A stretch of 64,000 bases of DNA from an uncultured Clostridia bacterium. Its GTDB lineage: Bacteria; Bacillota; Clostridia; Christensenellales; CAG-314. Under the pieces are notes generated by a model. It saw only the letters and a list, made by a program, of their open reading frames with translations, ran no database searches and was not told where the DNA came from. The translations under genes and the position numbers were made by a program. Each line of letters begins with the position of its first letter. Positions within the stretch are counted from its first letter, which is position 1. The DNA is taken from contig CANQYT010000011.1 in the NCBI GenBank assembly GCA_947628135.1, forward strand, positions 1 through 64,000, read 5' to 3'. Shown here one piece after another: positions 9,338 to 18,044 of this stretch.

Positions 9338-10213
9338 TTATTTTTGCATAGAAACGCAACGTACTATGTGTTGGGCGTACGCCCGTCCGACGTTGAAGCC
9401 CGTTACCTGTTCCATTTTTTCGAACATCGCGTTGCTGTTGAGTTCGCACAATTTCGGCGGATCTGTAAGCAGTACGTCCGCTCCGCAGAAATCCAACCCG
9501 ACGATACGCGCGGCTTTTTCGCACATAGCGGCAATATCGGGCGGCACGTCCGCTTTTTCGCAAACTGCTCCCAACGCCGCGTTGGAACGAAAATCGCCGC
9601 TGTTTTTGCGTATCATTGCGCAAACAGCCTTGCCGCCGATGACTATCACGCGCATATCCCTGCCGCAACTTGCGCTTTCGTAGCGCTGCAACAGATAGGG
9701 CTCGGTCTTGACGGAATCCAAGACGGATCTGAGTTGTTGCTCGTCGCCGCACAAATACACCTGCTCGCCGAAACTGCCGTGACACTTCTTGACGACGACG
9801 GGCAGACCCAACTCGGAGACAACGCGTTGGACGTAAGTTTGCGAACAGACGGCGGCGGGGTTGTAACACAACGGACCGGCTATCGAGTCGGGCATAGGTA
9901 TGCCGCTGTTTGCGAGGGTGACGTGGGTGAGCATTTTGTCGTCGCAAATTTCCGTGGCGGCGGCGCGGTTGAACAGGCGGATACCCGCTTTTTCCAACAG
10001 CCTCGCCGCAATGCGATCCTTGTCGAAGTACAGCACAAAGTCCGTTTCGAGGGCGCAACGCACCTTTCCGTGCGCAACGTACGCCGCAAAACCGTCGTTT
10101 TCCGCCACCGAAACCTCAACGCCCAAAGCGGAGAGTTCTTCCCGCATACGTTCCGTCTTGCGCCGTTGCACGGGATAAACGTCGTATGGGTTTACTAAAA
10201 TCGTGCCTTTCAT
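9338..10213 (-). CDS. RimK-like ATP-grasp ligase
   Basis: This protein of 291 residues counts from the internal ATG (MKGTILVNPYD), which fits the family N-terminus better than the longer frame. The ATP-grasp fold is visible: LPVVVKKCHGSFGEQV matches the ATP-binding Lys and Gly-rich loop, RDMRVIVIGG the RimK-type central strand, and CELNSNAMF the metal-binding Asn. Family members join amino acids to peptides, proteins or cofactors (for example glutamate to S6 or F420). The acceptor here is unknown. Being upstream of an aminopeptidase suggests peptide metabolism, but that is only inference. Confidence 0.8.
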   Translation of the reverse strand: MKGTILVNPYDVYPVQRRKTERMREELSALGVEVSVAENDGFAAYVAHGKVRCALETDFVLYFDKDRIAARLLEKAGIRLFNRAAATEICDDKMLTHVTLANSGIPMPDSIAGPLCYNPAAVCSQTYVQRVVSELGLPVVVKKCHGSFGEQVYLCGDEQQLRSVLDSVKTEPYLLQRYESASCGRDMRVIVIGGKAVCAMIRKNSGDFRSNAALGAVCEKADVPPDIAAMCEKAARIVGLDFCGADVLLTDPPKLCELNSNAMFEKMEQVTGFNVGRAYAQHIVRCVSMQK

Positions 10214-10315
10214 AACATAATAGTATACTATAAACAAACAATGCAGTCAAGATAATGAACAATTGTCCGTCGGAAATCGGGTTTTAGTGTCAGTAAATTC
10301 TTCGCTGCCGACAAA

Positions 10316-10346
10316 AAAACGTCCCGCAAGCAAAAACGAGACGTTT
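10316..10346 (-). terminator. Terminator of the gerA operon
   Basis: AAACGTC-CG and CG-GACGTTT pair with one mismatch; a seven-T run follows on the minus strand. Confidence 0.75.
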
Positions 10347-10360
10347 GAAAAAAAGAAAAA

Positions 10361-11488
10361 CTATCCTTCGGCTATCTTTACGGTGAGGCGAACGGGAAAC
10401 TCGCTCATCGGTTTTGCCGCAAGCGCGGTCGACGTTCCCTCTATACGGCGGTACGCCTCGTGAAAGTCCAACAAATCGAAGTTGTACTCCCTCTGGGAGG
10501 CGAGATATTTTTCCGCTACCGTCCTTACCTGTTCCGCCACGTCGCCCAACACTTTTTGAGGTATTTCTTTGTCGTTTTTCGCTGTGACGGGTCCGCTTAC
10601 CTCTTCGCTGTCCGTCCTGCCGTAACGCACGCTCACTTGCACGACTATGTCGAAACCGCCCTTTTTGTCCGTTTGTATATTAACGGACTTTTCCGTCACC
10701 TGAACGGTGCGCGTAACTTCGTCCTCGAAGGACACGAAAGTTTCGCCGTATACCTCCGGCAGAAACATCGACAGACCCTTTACCTGCCTTTCGTCAAGCA
10801 AAGTTACAAACTTATTGCCTCGGAAAACGCACAATTCTCTGTAACTTACGTAACCCATAGGCTTGTCGGGCAGACTGCTGTCGGTGTTTTCGGAGGGGAC
10901 GAACTTTACCCTGTTGAGATAACCCGTGCAAAACAGTTCGTTTTGACTGCGAGCAAATTCCAACAGACTGTTGTTGGGCACGGCTATCTTCTCCGCCTGC
11001 TCCAACAACCCCGTCGCGATGGCGAGAGACATACTCTGCGACAGCGCGTTGCCCTTGTTGAAAAGATCTTCCGCACTGCCCTCGCAACAGCACACGACGG
11101 CGCTTTCCTTGAAACTGTGGTGATTGATGAAATATTCCGTAAGATCGCTGAAATCCACCTTTTCCGAATACTCCTGACCCAACACCAACACTACGCACTG
11201 CCCGAGAGAGGCTTCCTTGCCCGTGACCTCGGCAACGTTTTGTATCGCGACGTTGATGGTTTCGCCCTGTACGGTGACTATCTTGCTGAACGTGCCCACC
11301 TGTTCCGTTCCGTTGCCCGGAGAGACCACTTCGGCGGTGAGCGTGATACCGTTGTCCGATGAAATATCCACACCCAAGCCGAGAATTATCGCGCGGTCGA
11401 GCACATCGCTGCCCTTGAAACTCGCCGCGACCACCGCTACGGCGGCAACGACCAACAGCACCGCCGCTATTCTTTTGAAATTACTCAT
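10361..11488 (-). CDS. gerAC: Ger(x)C family spore germination protein
   Basis: This 375-residue C subunit of a GerA-type germinant receptor would sit at the outer face of the spore inner membrane. It has an N-terminal hydrophobic helix (residues about 7-24), then VLDRAIILGLGVD, which matches the Ger(x)C start of the mature protein, and a C-terminal domain with QREYNFDLLDFHEAYRR. Most family members are lipoproteins with a Cys immediately before the WD/RREI segment. Here the equivalent region reads ASFKGSD and has no Cys, so membrane anchoring may be by an uncleaved helix. It overlaps gerAB by eight bases and has a GGAGG site. Confidence 0.88.
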   Translation of the reverse strand: MSNFKRIAAVLLVVAAVAVVAASFKGSDVLDRAIILGLGVDISSDNGITLTAEVVSPGNGTEQVGTFSKIVTVQGETINVAIQNVAEVTGKEASLGQCVVLVLGQEYSEKVDFSDLTEYFINHHSFKESAVVCCCEGSAEDLFNKGNALSQSMSLAIATGLLEQAEKIAVPNNSLLEFARSQNELFCTGYLNRVKFVPSENTDSSLPDKPMGYVSYRELCVFRGNKFVTLLDERQVKGLSMFLPEVYGETFVSFEDEVTRTVQVTEKSVNIQTDKKGGFDIVVQVSVRYGRTDSEEVSGPVTAKNDKEIPQKVLGDVAEQVRTVAEKYLASQREYNFDLLDFHEAYRRIEGTSTALAAKPMSEFPVRLTVKIAEG

Positions 11489-12581
11489 TTGCCACCTCCG
11501 TCCTGCGTTGCGCGGTTTTCGTGAGCAACGGCATCAACAACGGCAAAAGATACTGCACCAACGTAAATGGTATCACTCCCCACTTGATTACGGTGTTGAG
11601 CAATTGCTCGGCAGAGGCGAACATAGGCAGAGTAAGCGTCAACAGCACTATCGCCGCCGCTATCCAATTGAAGCGCACAAAATGCGCGCCCGCTATCTTT
11701 TCCAGACACTTGTACGCGCAAAAAGCAAACACCGCCACTTTGATGAACACGCTCGTCAGCCACACGGACAGCGTAAGCCAATCCCACCGTCCGTTGGTGG
11801 TGTTTGCGGCGGAAAAAACGCCTATCTTGCTCATAGCCATATCGAAATCGGGCGCAAGATACCCGAACAGCGCCACAAACACGGCGTTGAGCAACACGCT
11901 GAGCGCCGCGCCCACGCCGAAAGAAACGAGCATAGGCGTAAATACGTGCTTTTTTATCTTTATTCCGTCCATCACGAAGTAGACGAAGATGTAATCGCTG
12001 AACCAAAAACTGCGCGTATAGGACGTGAGCAGTATCTTGCCCCAACCCGCTTCGCCTATTGGAAGCAATTGTCCGAAATCCGCTTCCGCAAGGGGCGAAA
12101 CGAACAGCGCCACCACGGAAACGAGTATCAGTCCGAACAGTATCTGCCCCGTGCGGGCAATGGCGTTGAAACCTTTTGCAATAGCGAAAAAGGACAGCGC
12201 GGCAACGGGCAGCAGGTAAACTATCCAATTGGTGGACACGTCGAAGGTTACGGAAAACATCGTGTAGCACGAGCCGAGCAAGATGTTGATACGCAGCACG
12301 AATATCACGAAAAATATTGCCAACAGCGCCTTGGATACGGGCTTGGATACGCTTTTGTCGAGAATTGTCGAGACGTCCAACTTGGATTTGTCGTTGATAC
12401 GTATCGCCCACAGCAAAAAGCACAGACATATCCCGTCCCACAGGAAACTGAAAATCACGCTCAGCCAACTGTCGTGACCGAGGTCGCCCGCAAGCAGGGC
12501 GGGAAGAGAAAGAAATTTGCCGCCCATAACCAACATCAGATACAGCAACGCCAACTGATCAACGCTTACTCTGTCTTTCAT
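11481..12581 (-). CDS. gerAB: GerAB/YndE-type spore germination permease
   Basis: This 366-residue, roughly ten-helix protein of the APC superfamily is the B subunit of the germinant receptor, where amino acid or nucleoside germinants are thought to bind. It opens DQLALLYLMLVMGGKF, close to the family start. The ATG at 12581 shares a base with the gerAA stop (TGATG) and sits behind AGGAGGGG; the ORF track's TTG one codon upstream is less likely. The order A-B-C with overlaps fits a single polycistronic unit. Confidence 0.9.
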   Translation of the reverse strand: MKDRVSVDQLALLYLMLVMGGKFLSLPALLAGDLGHDSWLSVIFSFLWDGICLCFLLWAIRINDKSKLDVSTILDKSVSKPVSKALLAIFFVIFVLRINILLGSCYTMFSVTFDVSTNWIVYLLPVAALSFFAIAKGFNAIARTGQILFGLILVSVVALFVSPLAEADFGQLLPIGEAGWGKILLTSYTRSFWFSDYIFVYFVMDGIKIKKHVFTPMLVSFGVGAALSVLLNAVFVALFGYLAPDFDMAMSKIGVFSAANTTNGRWDWLTLSVWLTSVFIKVAVFAFCAYKCLEKIAGAHFVRFNWIAAAIVLLTLTLPMFASAEQLLNTVIKWGVIPFTLVQYLLPLLMPLLTKTAQRRTEVANE

Positions 12582-13987
12582 CAACCCCTCCTGTCGCCGT
12601 TTTCGTTGGGAATGGACTTGGGACGTTTCTTCATCTGCGGCACGGGCACTTGCGCAAGCGCGTCCTGACGGTCCTCGGGAATGTCCGGCGCAAAAGGCGC
12701 AAGAAAGGGCGTTTTGTAATTCTGCATAGACGCAAGATAAACGATGATTGCGAGTACGGAAATTATCACTCCCAACAATCCCATAAAACCGCCCACCAAC
12801 GTAACGGCAAGTCTAAGCAGCGACAAAATGAGCGTATTGTCGGGCATCGTAAACAAACCTATGCCGGAAAGCGCCCCTATCATCACCGCGGGAGCGCCCA
12901 ACAGTCCAGCCTGCACAGCCGCGTCCCCCAACACGATAGCGCCCACAAGGGACAGCGAAATACCCACCGCCGACGGCATACGCAGGTTTGCTTCGCGCAA
13001 AATGTCAAACACGATGAGTACCAACAGCATTTCCGTCAGCGGACTGAACGGTATCGCTTCGCTGGCGTTGAGCACTGTGATGAGAAAACGCAACGGAATT
13101 ATCTGATAGTTGTACACCTGCAAACACACGTACAGCGCGGGCAGCAGCACGGAAGCGACGACGCTTATGAAACGCAGAATGCGGCTGAGCGTCGTCATTG
13201 CGGAATTTTCGTAGTAGTCGCCGGGGGACTGCATATCCTCCACGAACAAATAGGGCACGGTGAGCGCCATAGGACTGCCGTCCACAACGATGGTCAGCCT
13301 ACCCTCCAACATTTTCCCTACGGCTATGTCGGGCTTTTCCGTACTGCCGATACGTCTGAACAGAAAAGTTCTGTTTACGTCCAGATAGCGCGCGAGATAA
13401 CTGCTGTCCAACACTCCGTCCACCTTGACGGATTCCAGCCTCTGCACGACGCTGTCCACTACGCTTTTGTCCGCAATACCGTCGATGTAGCACACTGCGA
13501 CGGCGGTATTCGTGTACTTGCCCACCGTCAGATTGATAATTTTGAAATCGGGGGTTTTCAGACGTTTGCGCAACAGCGTGATGTTGGTCTTTACGTCCTC
13601 CACAAAACCCTCGCGCGGTCCGCGCATAACCATAGACGTGGGCGGTTCGGCAATACTCCGTCCCACGGCGGTGCGCGTATCTACGGAAATACAGTTGTCC
13701 TCCCCGTCGAAAACAAGCGTGTAACCGTTGGTCAGATCTTCCGCCGCGGCGAAAAGATTGGGCGGTTTGCGCACTCCCGTGCCCACAGCCAATTTCCGCT
13801 CCACTTCGGAAAAAGCGTCGGCGTTGACGTAGGCGAGCGGTTGAAGCACAAACGCCGACACCTTTGCGTCGTCGCACATAGTGTCCAGACACACCGCTTT
13901 GAGACTTATGCCGCAGTTGAGTTCCCTTATACGGAAGTCGTCCTGTCCGCGCCACAACTTTTGCAGTTTGTCAAAAGATATTTTCAT
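12581..13987 (-). CDS. gerAA: GerA family spore germination protein (A subunit)
   Basis: This 468-residue A subunit of the germinant receptor has an N-terminal soluble domain of about 230 residues (with RGPREGFVEDVKTNI and LPYLFVEDMQSPGDYYEN-type family motifs) followed by five or so membrane helices, including NASEAIPFSPLTEMLLV. The C-terminal tail is basic and proline-rich. It is the first gene of the operon. Expression is expected in the forespore under SigG, but I could not identify a convincing SigG promoter in the 60 bases upstream. Its presence implies the organism forms endospores. Confidence 0.93.
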   Translation of the reverse strand: MKISFDKLQKLWRGQDDFRIRELNCGISLKAVCLDTMCDDAKVSAFVLQPLAYVNADAFSEVERKLAVGTGVRKPPNLFAAAEDLTNGYTLVFDGEDNCISVDTRTAVGRSIAEPPTSMVMRGPREGFVEDVKTNITLLRKRLKTPDFKIINLTVGKYTNTAVAVCYIDGIADKSVVDSVVQRLESVKVDGVLDSSYLARYLDVNRTFLFRRIGSTEKPDIAVGKMLEGRLTIVVDGSPMALTVPYLFVEDMQSPGDYYENSAMTTLSRILRFISVVASVLLPALYVCLQVYNYQIIPLRFLITVLNASEAIPFSPLTEMLLVLIVFDILREANLRMPSAVGISLSLVGAIVLGDAAVQAGLLGAPAVMIGALSGIGLFTMPDNTLILSLLRLAVTLVGGFMGLLGVIISVLAIIVYLASMQNYKTPFLAPFAPDIPEDRQDALAQVPVPQMKKRPKSIPNENGDRRG

Positions 13988-14044
13988 ATCTCATTTGTTG
14001 ACCGATGCGCGGCAAAATATACTTTTGCGTAAATCGGCGCAAAA

Positions 14045-14068
14045 AAAACGCCCCCATAGGGCGTTTTT
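14045..14068 (-). terminator. Terminator after signal peptidase gene
   Basis: AAACGCCC / GGGCGTTT with a five-base loop, flanked by A- and T-runs on both sides. It separates sipS from the gerA operon. Confidence 0.8.
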
Positions 14069-14086
14069 GCCGATATTCTTTTCAAA

Positions 14087-14830
14087 CTAAATCACGACGC
14101 CGTACATTCTTTCCATCGGAACGTCTCCCAACTCGCCACGCGAGTCCTCCGAATTGCCGCGATTGTCGCCGAGCGCAAAGAAACAACCGTCCTTTACAAC
14201 GTAAGGGTGAGCGGAATCGCAGTTTGCCAGACAGCCCAAGCCCAAACCTCCGAAGGGGGATATGTCGAACGCTTCTACGTCCAGCGTAACGTTGTTTTTG
14301 ACGTAATACGTTTCGTGTAGTACGTCTCCCTGCGGCGTTTGCACCGCAAGACGGTAATTACCGTCGGGCAACGGCTCTAACCATATTTTGTCTCCGCCCA
14401 AAGCCACGACGCGCTTGATTATCTTCTCGTTGTCGTTCGGCAGTTTGTAAAACACGGCTACGTCTCCGCGCTGAGGTTTTTTCAATTTGTTGACCGTCAC
14501 CACTTGATCTTCGAAAAAAGTCAAATCGGGGTTGCGTGTGGGCGAATATTCCTCGCCGTAATAGGGGGAAGTCATCGAATCGCCCTTGATGGTGATTCTG
14601 CCGAAAAAGAACACGCGCAAAACCAACACCGCCAGCAACACGGCGACCGTCACCCAAAGAATGACGTCTATCGCCACGCTCAACTTGCCGCGTTTTGTGC
14701 GCGCGCTCGCCCCCGCAGACTGCTGCGTAGGCTGATTTGCCTCGTCGGAAAGGGATTCCGCAGCGGTTTCCGCCTCTACGGATTGGGTTTCGTCCAACGT
14801 ATTTTGTTTGAGATCGTCGTTATTTTCCAA
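14087..14830 (-). CDS. lepB: Signal peptidase I
   Basis: This 247-residue membrane serine protease cleaves signal peptides of exported proteins. After an acidic cytoplasmic N-terminus of about 45 residues comes one membrane helix (about 51-75). Catalytic Ser85 lies in KGDSM and the general-base Lys140 in EKIIKRVVALGGD, followed by the family box GDNRGNSEDSR near the C-terminus. The acidic N-terminal extension is longer than in many Gram-positive SipS proteins. It begins 11 bases inside the end of the DUF951 frame, so it is coupled to that gene. Confidence 0.93.
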   Translation of the reverse strand: MENNDDLKQNTLDETQSVEAETAAESLSDEANQPTQQSAGASARTKRGKLSVAIDVILWVTVAVLLAVLVLRVFFFGRITIKGDSMTSPYYGEEYSPTRNPDLTFFEDQVVTVNKLKKPQRGDVAVFYKLPNDNEKIIKRVVALGGDKIWLEPLPDGNYRLAVQTPQGDVLHETYYVKNNVTLDVEAFDISPFGGLGLGCLANCDSAHPYVVKDGCFFALGDNRGNSEDSRGELGDVPMERMYGVVI

Positions 14831-14996
14831 TATGAACTGCCTTGTGAAATTTTTGCGAGTCGAGCATTACCACCCGACCGCACTTGTTGCATTTGATTTT
14901 GTAATCTGCGCCTACGCGCACCACCGTCCAACTGTTGCCGCCGCAAGCGTGAGGTTTGCGCGTTGTAACAGTATCTCCAACGTTGAACTCCGTCAT
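14820..14996 (-). CDS. DUF951 family small protein
   Basis: Fifty-eight codons from ATG at 14996 encode a DUF951 protein: VGDTV near the N-terminus, KPHACGGNSW, VGADYKIKCNKCGR and a C-terminal KFHKAV. The CNKC pair and HAC suggest a small metal- or nucleic-acid-binding protein, but no function is established. It is hidden inside a longer frame in the ORF track. Its ATG overlaps the stop of the upstream hydrolase gene (ATGA), and no separate ribosome site is visible, so it probably depends on translational coupling. Confidence 0.85.
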   Translation of the reverse strand: MTEFNVGDTVTTRKPHACGGNSWTVVRVGADYKIKCNKCGRVVMLDSQKFHKAVHIGK

Positions 14997-16633
14997 ACGA
15001 GGAAAATGTTGTTTACGAGATATTCCTCGTCGGCGAAGATGGCGAGCATTTCCACCTTTTCGGCGTCGGGCAGTTGTTTGCCGTCCTCTTTGCGGTGGAA
15101 ATTTATCTTGTCGAAAGTGACGTGTTCCCACTTGCCGTTGCCCGCAAGTTGCGTATACTGCACGTATTGCGAATTTTTTTCGCCGAATTTGGTGACGGCG
15201 ACGAGTTGCAGTTGCTGTCTGACAGTGCTGCACACGTCGAATACGACGGTAAACGATTGATTGATACGTATGCTCTTGTCGTTGATGGCGAACGTGGCAA
15301 GCGCCCTGCCCTTTGCCCCGACGATGTTGAGGTAACCCTTGTCCAGCTGCGGTTCGAGGTTGAGATTCCACCACTTCACCTCGTCGGAAAGGGGCACGAG
15401 AGTTTGTTTGCCCGTTCCGCTGAAAATGATGTTGAGCGCCTTGGTGACGTTGTTTGCAACCACCTTTTCGGAGAGCAGCAGCGTGGAGGTGGAAACGTCG
15501 TCGTCAAACGTGGCGAAAGCCGCGACGTTGCACTCCTTTTCGTAGAGGTTGAGTTTCGCCACGTAGCCCTCCTCCGACTGCGCGAGAGTCGCTTTCGTCC
15601 AATACTTGGCGCGCGATTCGGCGTCGGTGCAGTACCACAGCGAAGTTTTGTTGAGCGGTCTGTCCGTCTTTACGGAAATGCAGTAGTCCCCCGTCTGATT
15701 GCGGAAAGACTTTATTTCCGACTTGGGTTTCGGCTCGCAGCCTTTGAGCCACTGCAACACGCCCGCAACGTAACGGGAGGGCAAGTAGTCCATACTCGTA
15801 GGCAAAATGAGCAGCCGCGACTCGGCGTTGAGACGCTGCATAGTTTTGCTTGTCTGCATTACGTCCACAAAGGGACTGTTTGCCGAATTTATCACGTAAA
15901 CGGGAACTTTTATCTGCTGAGCGTATGTTTGCGGCGCAAGCCCCAGCGTCCATTGCTGACGGCGCGTATCGTAGGCGATGTGCCTTTCCAATTCGTCTTT
16001 GCCTGCGTCCAGCACGTTTTCGTCCTTGTCCAACACGGGGAAGTTGCGATACAGATTGCCGAACAGTATCGCGCCGTTTGCAAGACGGTCCTCCACGCCC
16101 AACACGATGATACCCACGTAAACGCCTCTGCCCGCCGTAAGCACCGACACCTGCGAAACGTGTTCCTCTTGCAGCAGGTAGGTGATGGCTCTGCGGCAAC
16201 TTACGGAGTACTCGTACAACTTGGTCTCGCGCGCCGTTTCGGAAATTTCGTACATAGAGCGCGCAAAGTCCTTGTTGCAGTACTCTATTTCTTCCGGGTA
16301 CACCGTGTGCAGTCCCTTGGGACGTTTTCCCGCAAGGTCCACCGCCATTGCGACGAATCCGCGCGAAGCAATGTCCGTGAGTATGGACGTGTCTATCGGG
16401 TGCGTGTAGTTGTCCACCACAAGTACCGCAGGCTTGTTTTCGGCGCTTTTTTTGTAGCAGACCACGCCGAACACGCGCGTCTTTGCGCCGCTCGGAAGCG
16501 TCCTGCCCGTAAAATAGAGCGTCTCGGTGACGATACCGTCTTTTTCCGTCTGTTTGATTGGATCGATGTCCAGTTGTTCCGCCGCGGGGTCGTAACCATC
16601 CCACAGCGTTTGAGAAGTCAATACACTTTCCAT
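14993..16633 (-). CDS. Alpha/beta-hydrolase-like protein lacking the nucleophile motif, with C-terminal beta-rich domain
   Basis: I chose the ATG at 16633 (MESVLTSQ), giving 546 residues; the longer frame upstream only shadows other genes. Residues about 40-310 look like a dienelactone-hydrolase/acyl-peptidase type fold (VFGVVCYKK, PAVLVVDNYTH, RGFVAMAVDLAGK). At the nucleophile elbow, where GxSxG is expected, the sequence is TAGRG (166-170) with no Ser, Cys or Asp. The last 220 residues appear beta-rich, with no motif I know. There is no signal peptide. It may be a binding or scaffold protein. It overlaps DUF951 by four bases. Confidence 0.6.
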   Translation of the reverse strand: MESVLTSQTLWDGYDPAAEQLDIDPIKQTEKDGIVTETLYFTGRTLPSGAKTRVFGVVCYKKSAENKPAVLVVDNYTHPIDTSILTDIASRGFVAMAVDLAGKRPKGLHTVYPEEIEYCNKDFARSMYEISETARETKLYEYSVSCRRAITYLLQEEHVSQVSVLTAGRGVYVGIIVLGVEDRLANGAILFGNLYRNFPVLDKDENVLDAGKDELERHIAYDTRRQQWTLGLAPQTYAQQIKVPVYVINSANSPFVDVMQTSKTMQRLNAESRLLILPTSMDYLPSRYVAGVLQWLKGCEPKPKSEIKSFRNQTGDYCISVKTDRPLNKTSLWYCTDAESRAKYWTKATLAQSEEGYVAKLNLYEKECNVAAFATFDDDVSTSTLLLSEKVVANNVTKALNIIFSGTGKQTLVPLSDEVKWWNLNLEPQLDKGYLNIVGAKGRALATFAINDKSIRINQSFTVVFDVCSTVRQQLQLVAVTKFGEKNSQYVQYTQLAGNGKWEHVTFDKINFHRKEDGKQLPDAEKVEMLAIFADEEYLVNNIFLV

Positions 16634-16677
16634 AATTTCACCGCAATTTATTGTAACACAAATAAATATTTTGTCAA

Positions 16678-17148
16678 TTACTTGTGGTAAGTAACGTTGT
16701 TTTCGATACAGCACGCCCTGTACAACTGCTCGGCAAGCACCGCTCTGAACAATTGGTGAGGCAGCGTTATCCGCCCGAAGGATATTCGCGCGTCGGCGCG
16801 CGCCTTGACGGCGTCCGACAGCCCATTGCTTCCGCCCACCACGAACGTGAGGACGGAAAAACGCTGTTTTTGCTTTGCTATAAGCGCGGAAAACTGTTCG
16901 CTGGACACAAGTTCGCCCTCTATGTCCATAGCCGCCACAAAACCCTCCGCCTTTGCGAGAATGGCTTCGCCTTCGACGTTTTTGACGCGGGAAATCTCCC
17001 CCTCCGTCTGCGCGCCGCGGCTCAGACACTCGTCAACTTCCACGATTTCGAACTTGGCAAAGCGGGAAATTCGCTTTGCGTATTCGACGAAAACGTCTTT
17101 AATCGCGTTTTCCTTGATTTTTCCCACTGCAACTATCTTCAATTTCAT
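16678..17148 (-). CDS. rlmH: 23S rRNA (pseudouridine1915-N3)-methyltransferase RlmH
   Basis: This 156-residue SPOUT-class enzyme methylates pseudouridine 1915 in helix 69 of 23S rRNA after ribosome assembly. It shows the family start MKLKIVAVGKIKE, the knot region FVVGGSNGLSD and the C-terminal SAM-binding RITLPHQLFRAVLAEQLYRA. The true start is ATG at 17148; the ORF track's longer frame is spurious. It overlaps the CPBP gene stop by four bases. Its proximity to a YycJ-type gene matches a common origin-proximal arrangement in Firmicutes. Confidence 0.95.
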   Translation of the reverse strand: MKLKIVAVGKIKENAIKDVFVEYAKRISRFAKFEIVEVDECLSRGAQTEGEISRVKNVEGEAILAKAEGFVAAMDIEGELVSSEQFSALIAKQKQRFSVLTFVVGGSNGLSDAVKARADARISFGRITLPHQLFRAVLAEQLYRACCIENNVTYHK

Positions 17149-18044
17149 ACAAACAAAGCCGATACCCACAACACGAGACACACCGCCGCGGAAGCGACAA
17201 GCACGATGACGGACGCGGAATCCGTTTTCTGCCCGTCGTTTGTCACCGTCCACACGCTGCGAGTGGTTTTGAGATAACCGAACACGCACAGCGCAAAGCC
17301 GATAAGTCCCGCAAACATAATGGGAAGCGCCGTCCCCGCGTTGGTAGAAACGCGCCAAAATTCCTCTTTGCCCAACTCCGTGTAGTTGAGAGCCACCACA
17401 AAAGCGTTGTTGAACAGGTGCGCGGCGATACCCGTCCACAAACTGCCGCTTCTCAGCACCAACAGCGTGATAAACGCGCCCAACACAAATTGGTGCAGCG
17501 TTTGCGCGGGATTGGCGTGAAACAGCGAAAAGAGCGCGCCGCTCACCGCAAGCGCAGCCAACTTGCTTTTCATACCCGCCGCAGACTGCGCAACCACTCC
17601 GCGGAAGATAAATTCCTCGCAAAAAGCCGGCAACAATGTAGCCACGAGCAACAGACCCGCGACGCTTGCGTTTGCGGGGTCGTCGAAAGGCGATTTTGGA
17701 CGGTTGAGTCCGATAGCCTCTATCGCGTCGAGAAACATACAGTTAAGCGGCATCATACCGAAAATGAGACAGCCGATAGCCAAAATTCCCCACCCCATAT
17801 GCGCCAAACGCGGTTTTACGTTGAGTTTGGACGCGGCAATGGGATTTGTCTTGACGAATGCGGCGTACAAAAACGCCGAACCGCCCAAGCAAAGCGTATA
17901 GAGAGCCTGTTCGAGCCAGAACTTCCAGCCGACGGCGTTTTCTCCGAAAATCAGACTCAACGCCAGACTTGCCGTTACCATCACCGCAACGGCAATACCG
18001 AAAGAATATCCGAGATCCTTTTTTTCGTAGTTCAGTCTATGCAA
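17145..18044 (-). CDS. CPBP family intramembrane metalloprotease
   Basis: This 299-residue membrane protein of the CAAX protease/bacteriocin-processing family shows CEEFIFRG (EExxxR motif, about residue 168), FHANP (the FxxxH-like second motif) and HLFNN (third motif), all expected for the active site inside the membrane. About eight hydrophobic segments are visible. There is no ATG at the natural start. TTG at 18044 behind GAGGTG gives HRLNYEKKDLG, a sensible N-terminus that overlaps the upstream gene stop. Substrate unknown; some relatives protect against self-made bacteriocins. Confidence 0.82.
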   Translation of the reverse strand: MHRLNYEKKDLGYSFGIAVAVMVTASLALSLIFGENAVGWKFWLEQALYTLCLGGSAFLYAAFVKTNPIAASKLNVKPRLAHMGWGILAIGCLIFGMMPLNCMFLDAIEAIGLNRPKSPFDDPANASVAGLLLVATLLPAFCEEFIFRGVVAQSAAGMKSKLAALAVSGALFSLFHANPAQTLHQFVLGAFITLLVLRSGSLWTGIAAHLFNNAFVVALNYTELGKEEFWRVSTNAGTALPIMFAGLIGFALCVFGYLKTTRSVWTVTNDGQKTDSASVIVLVASAAVCLVLWVSALFV

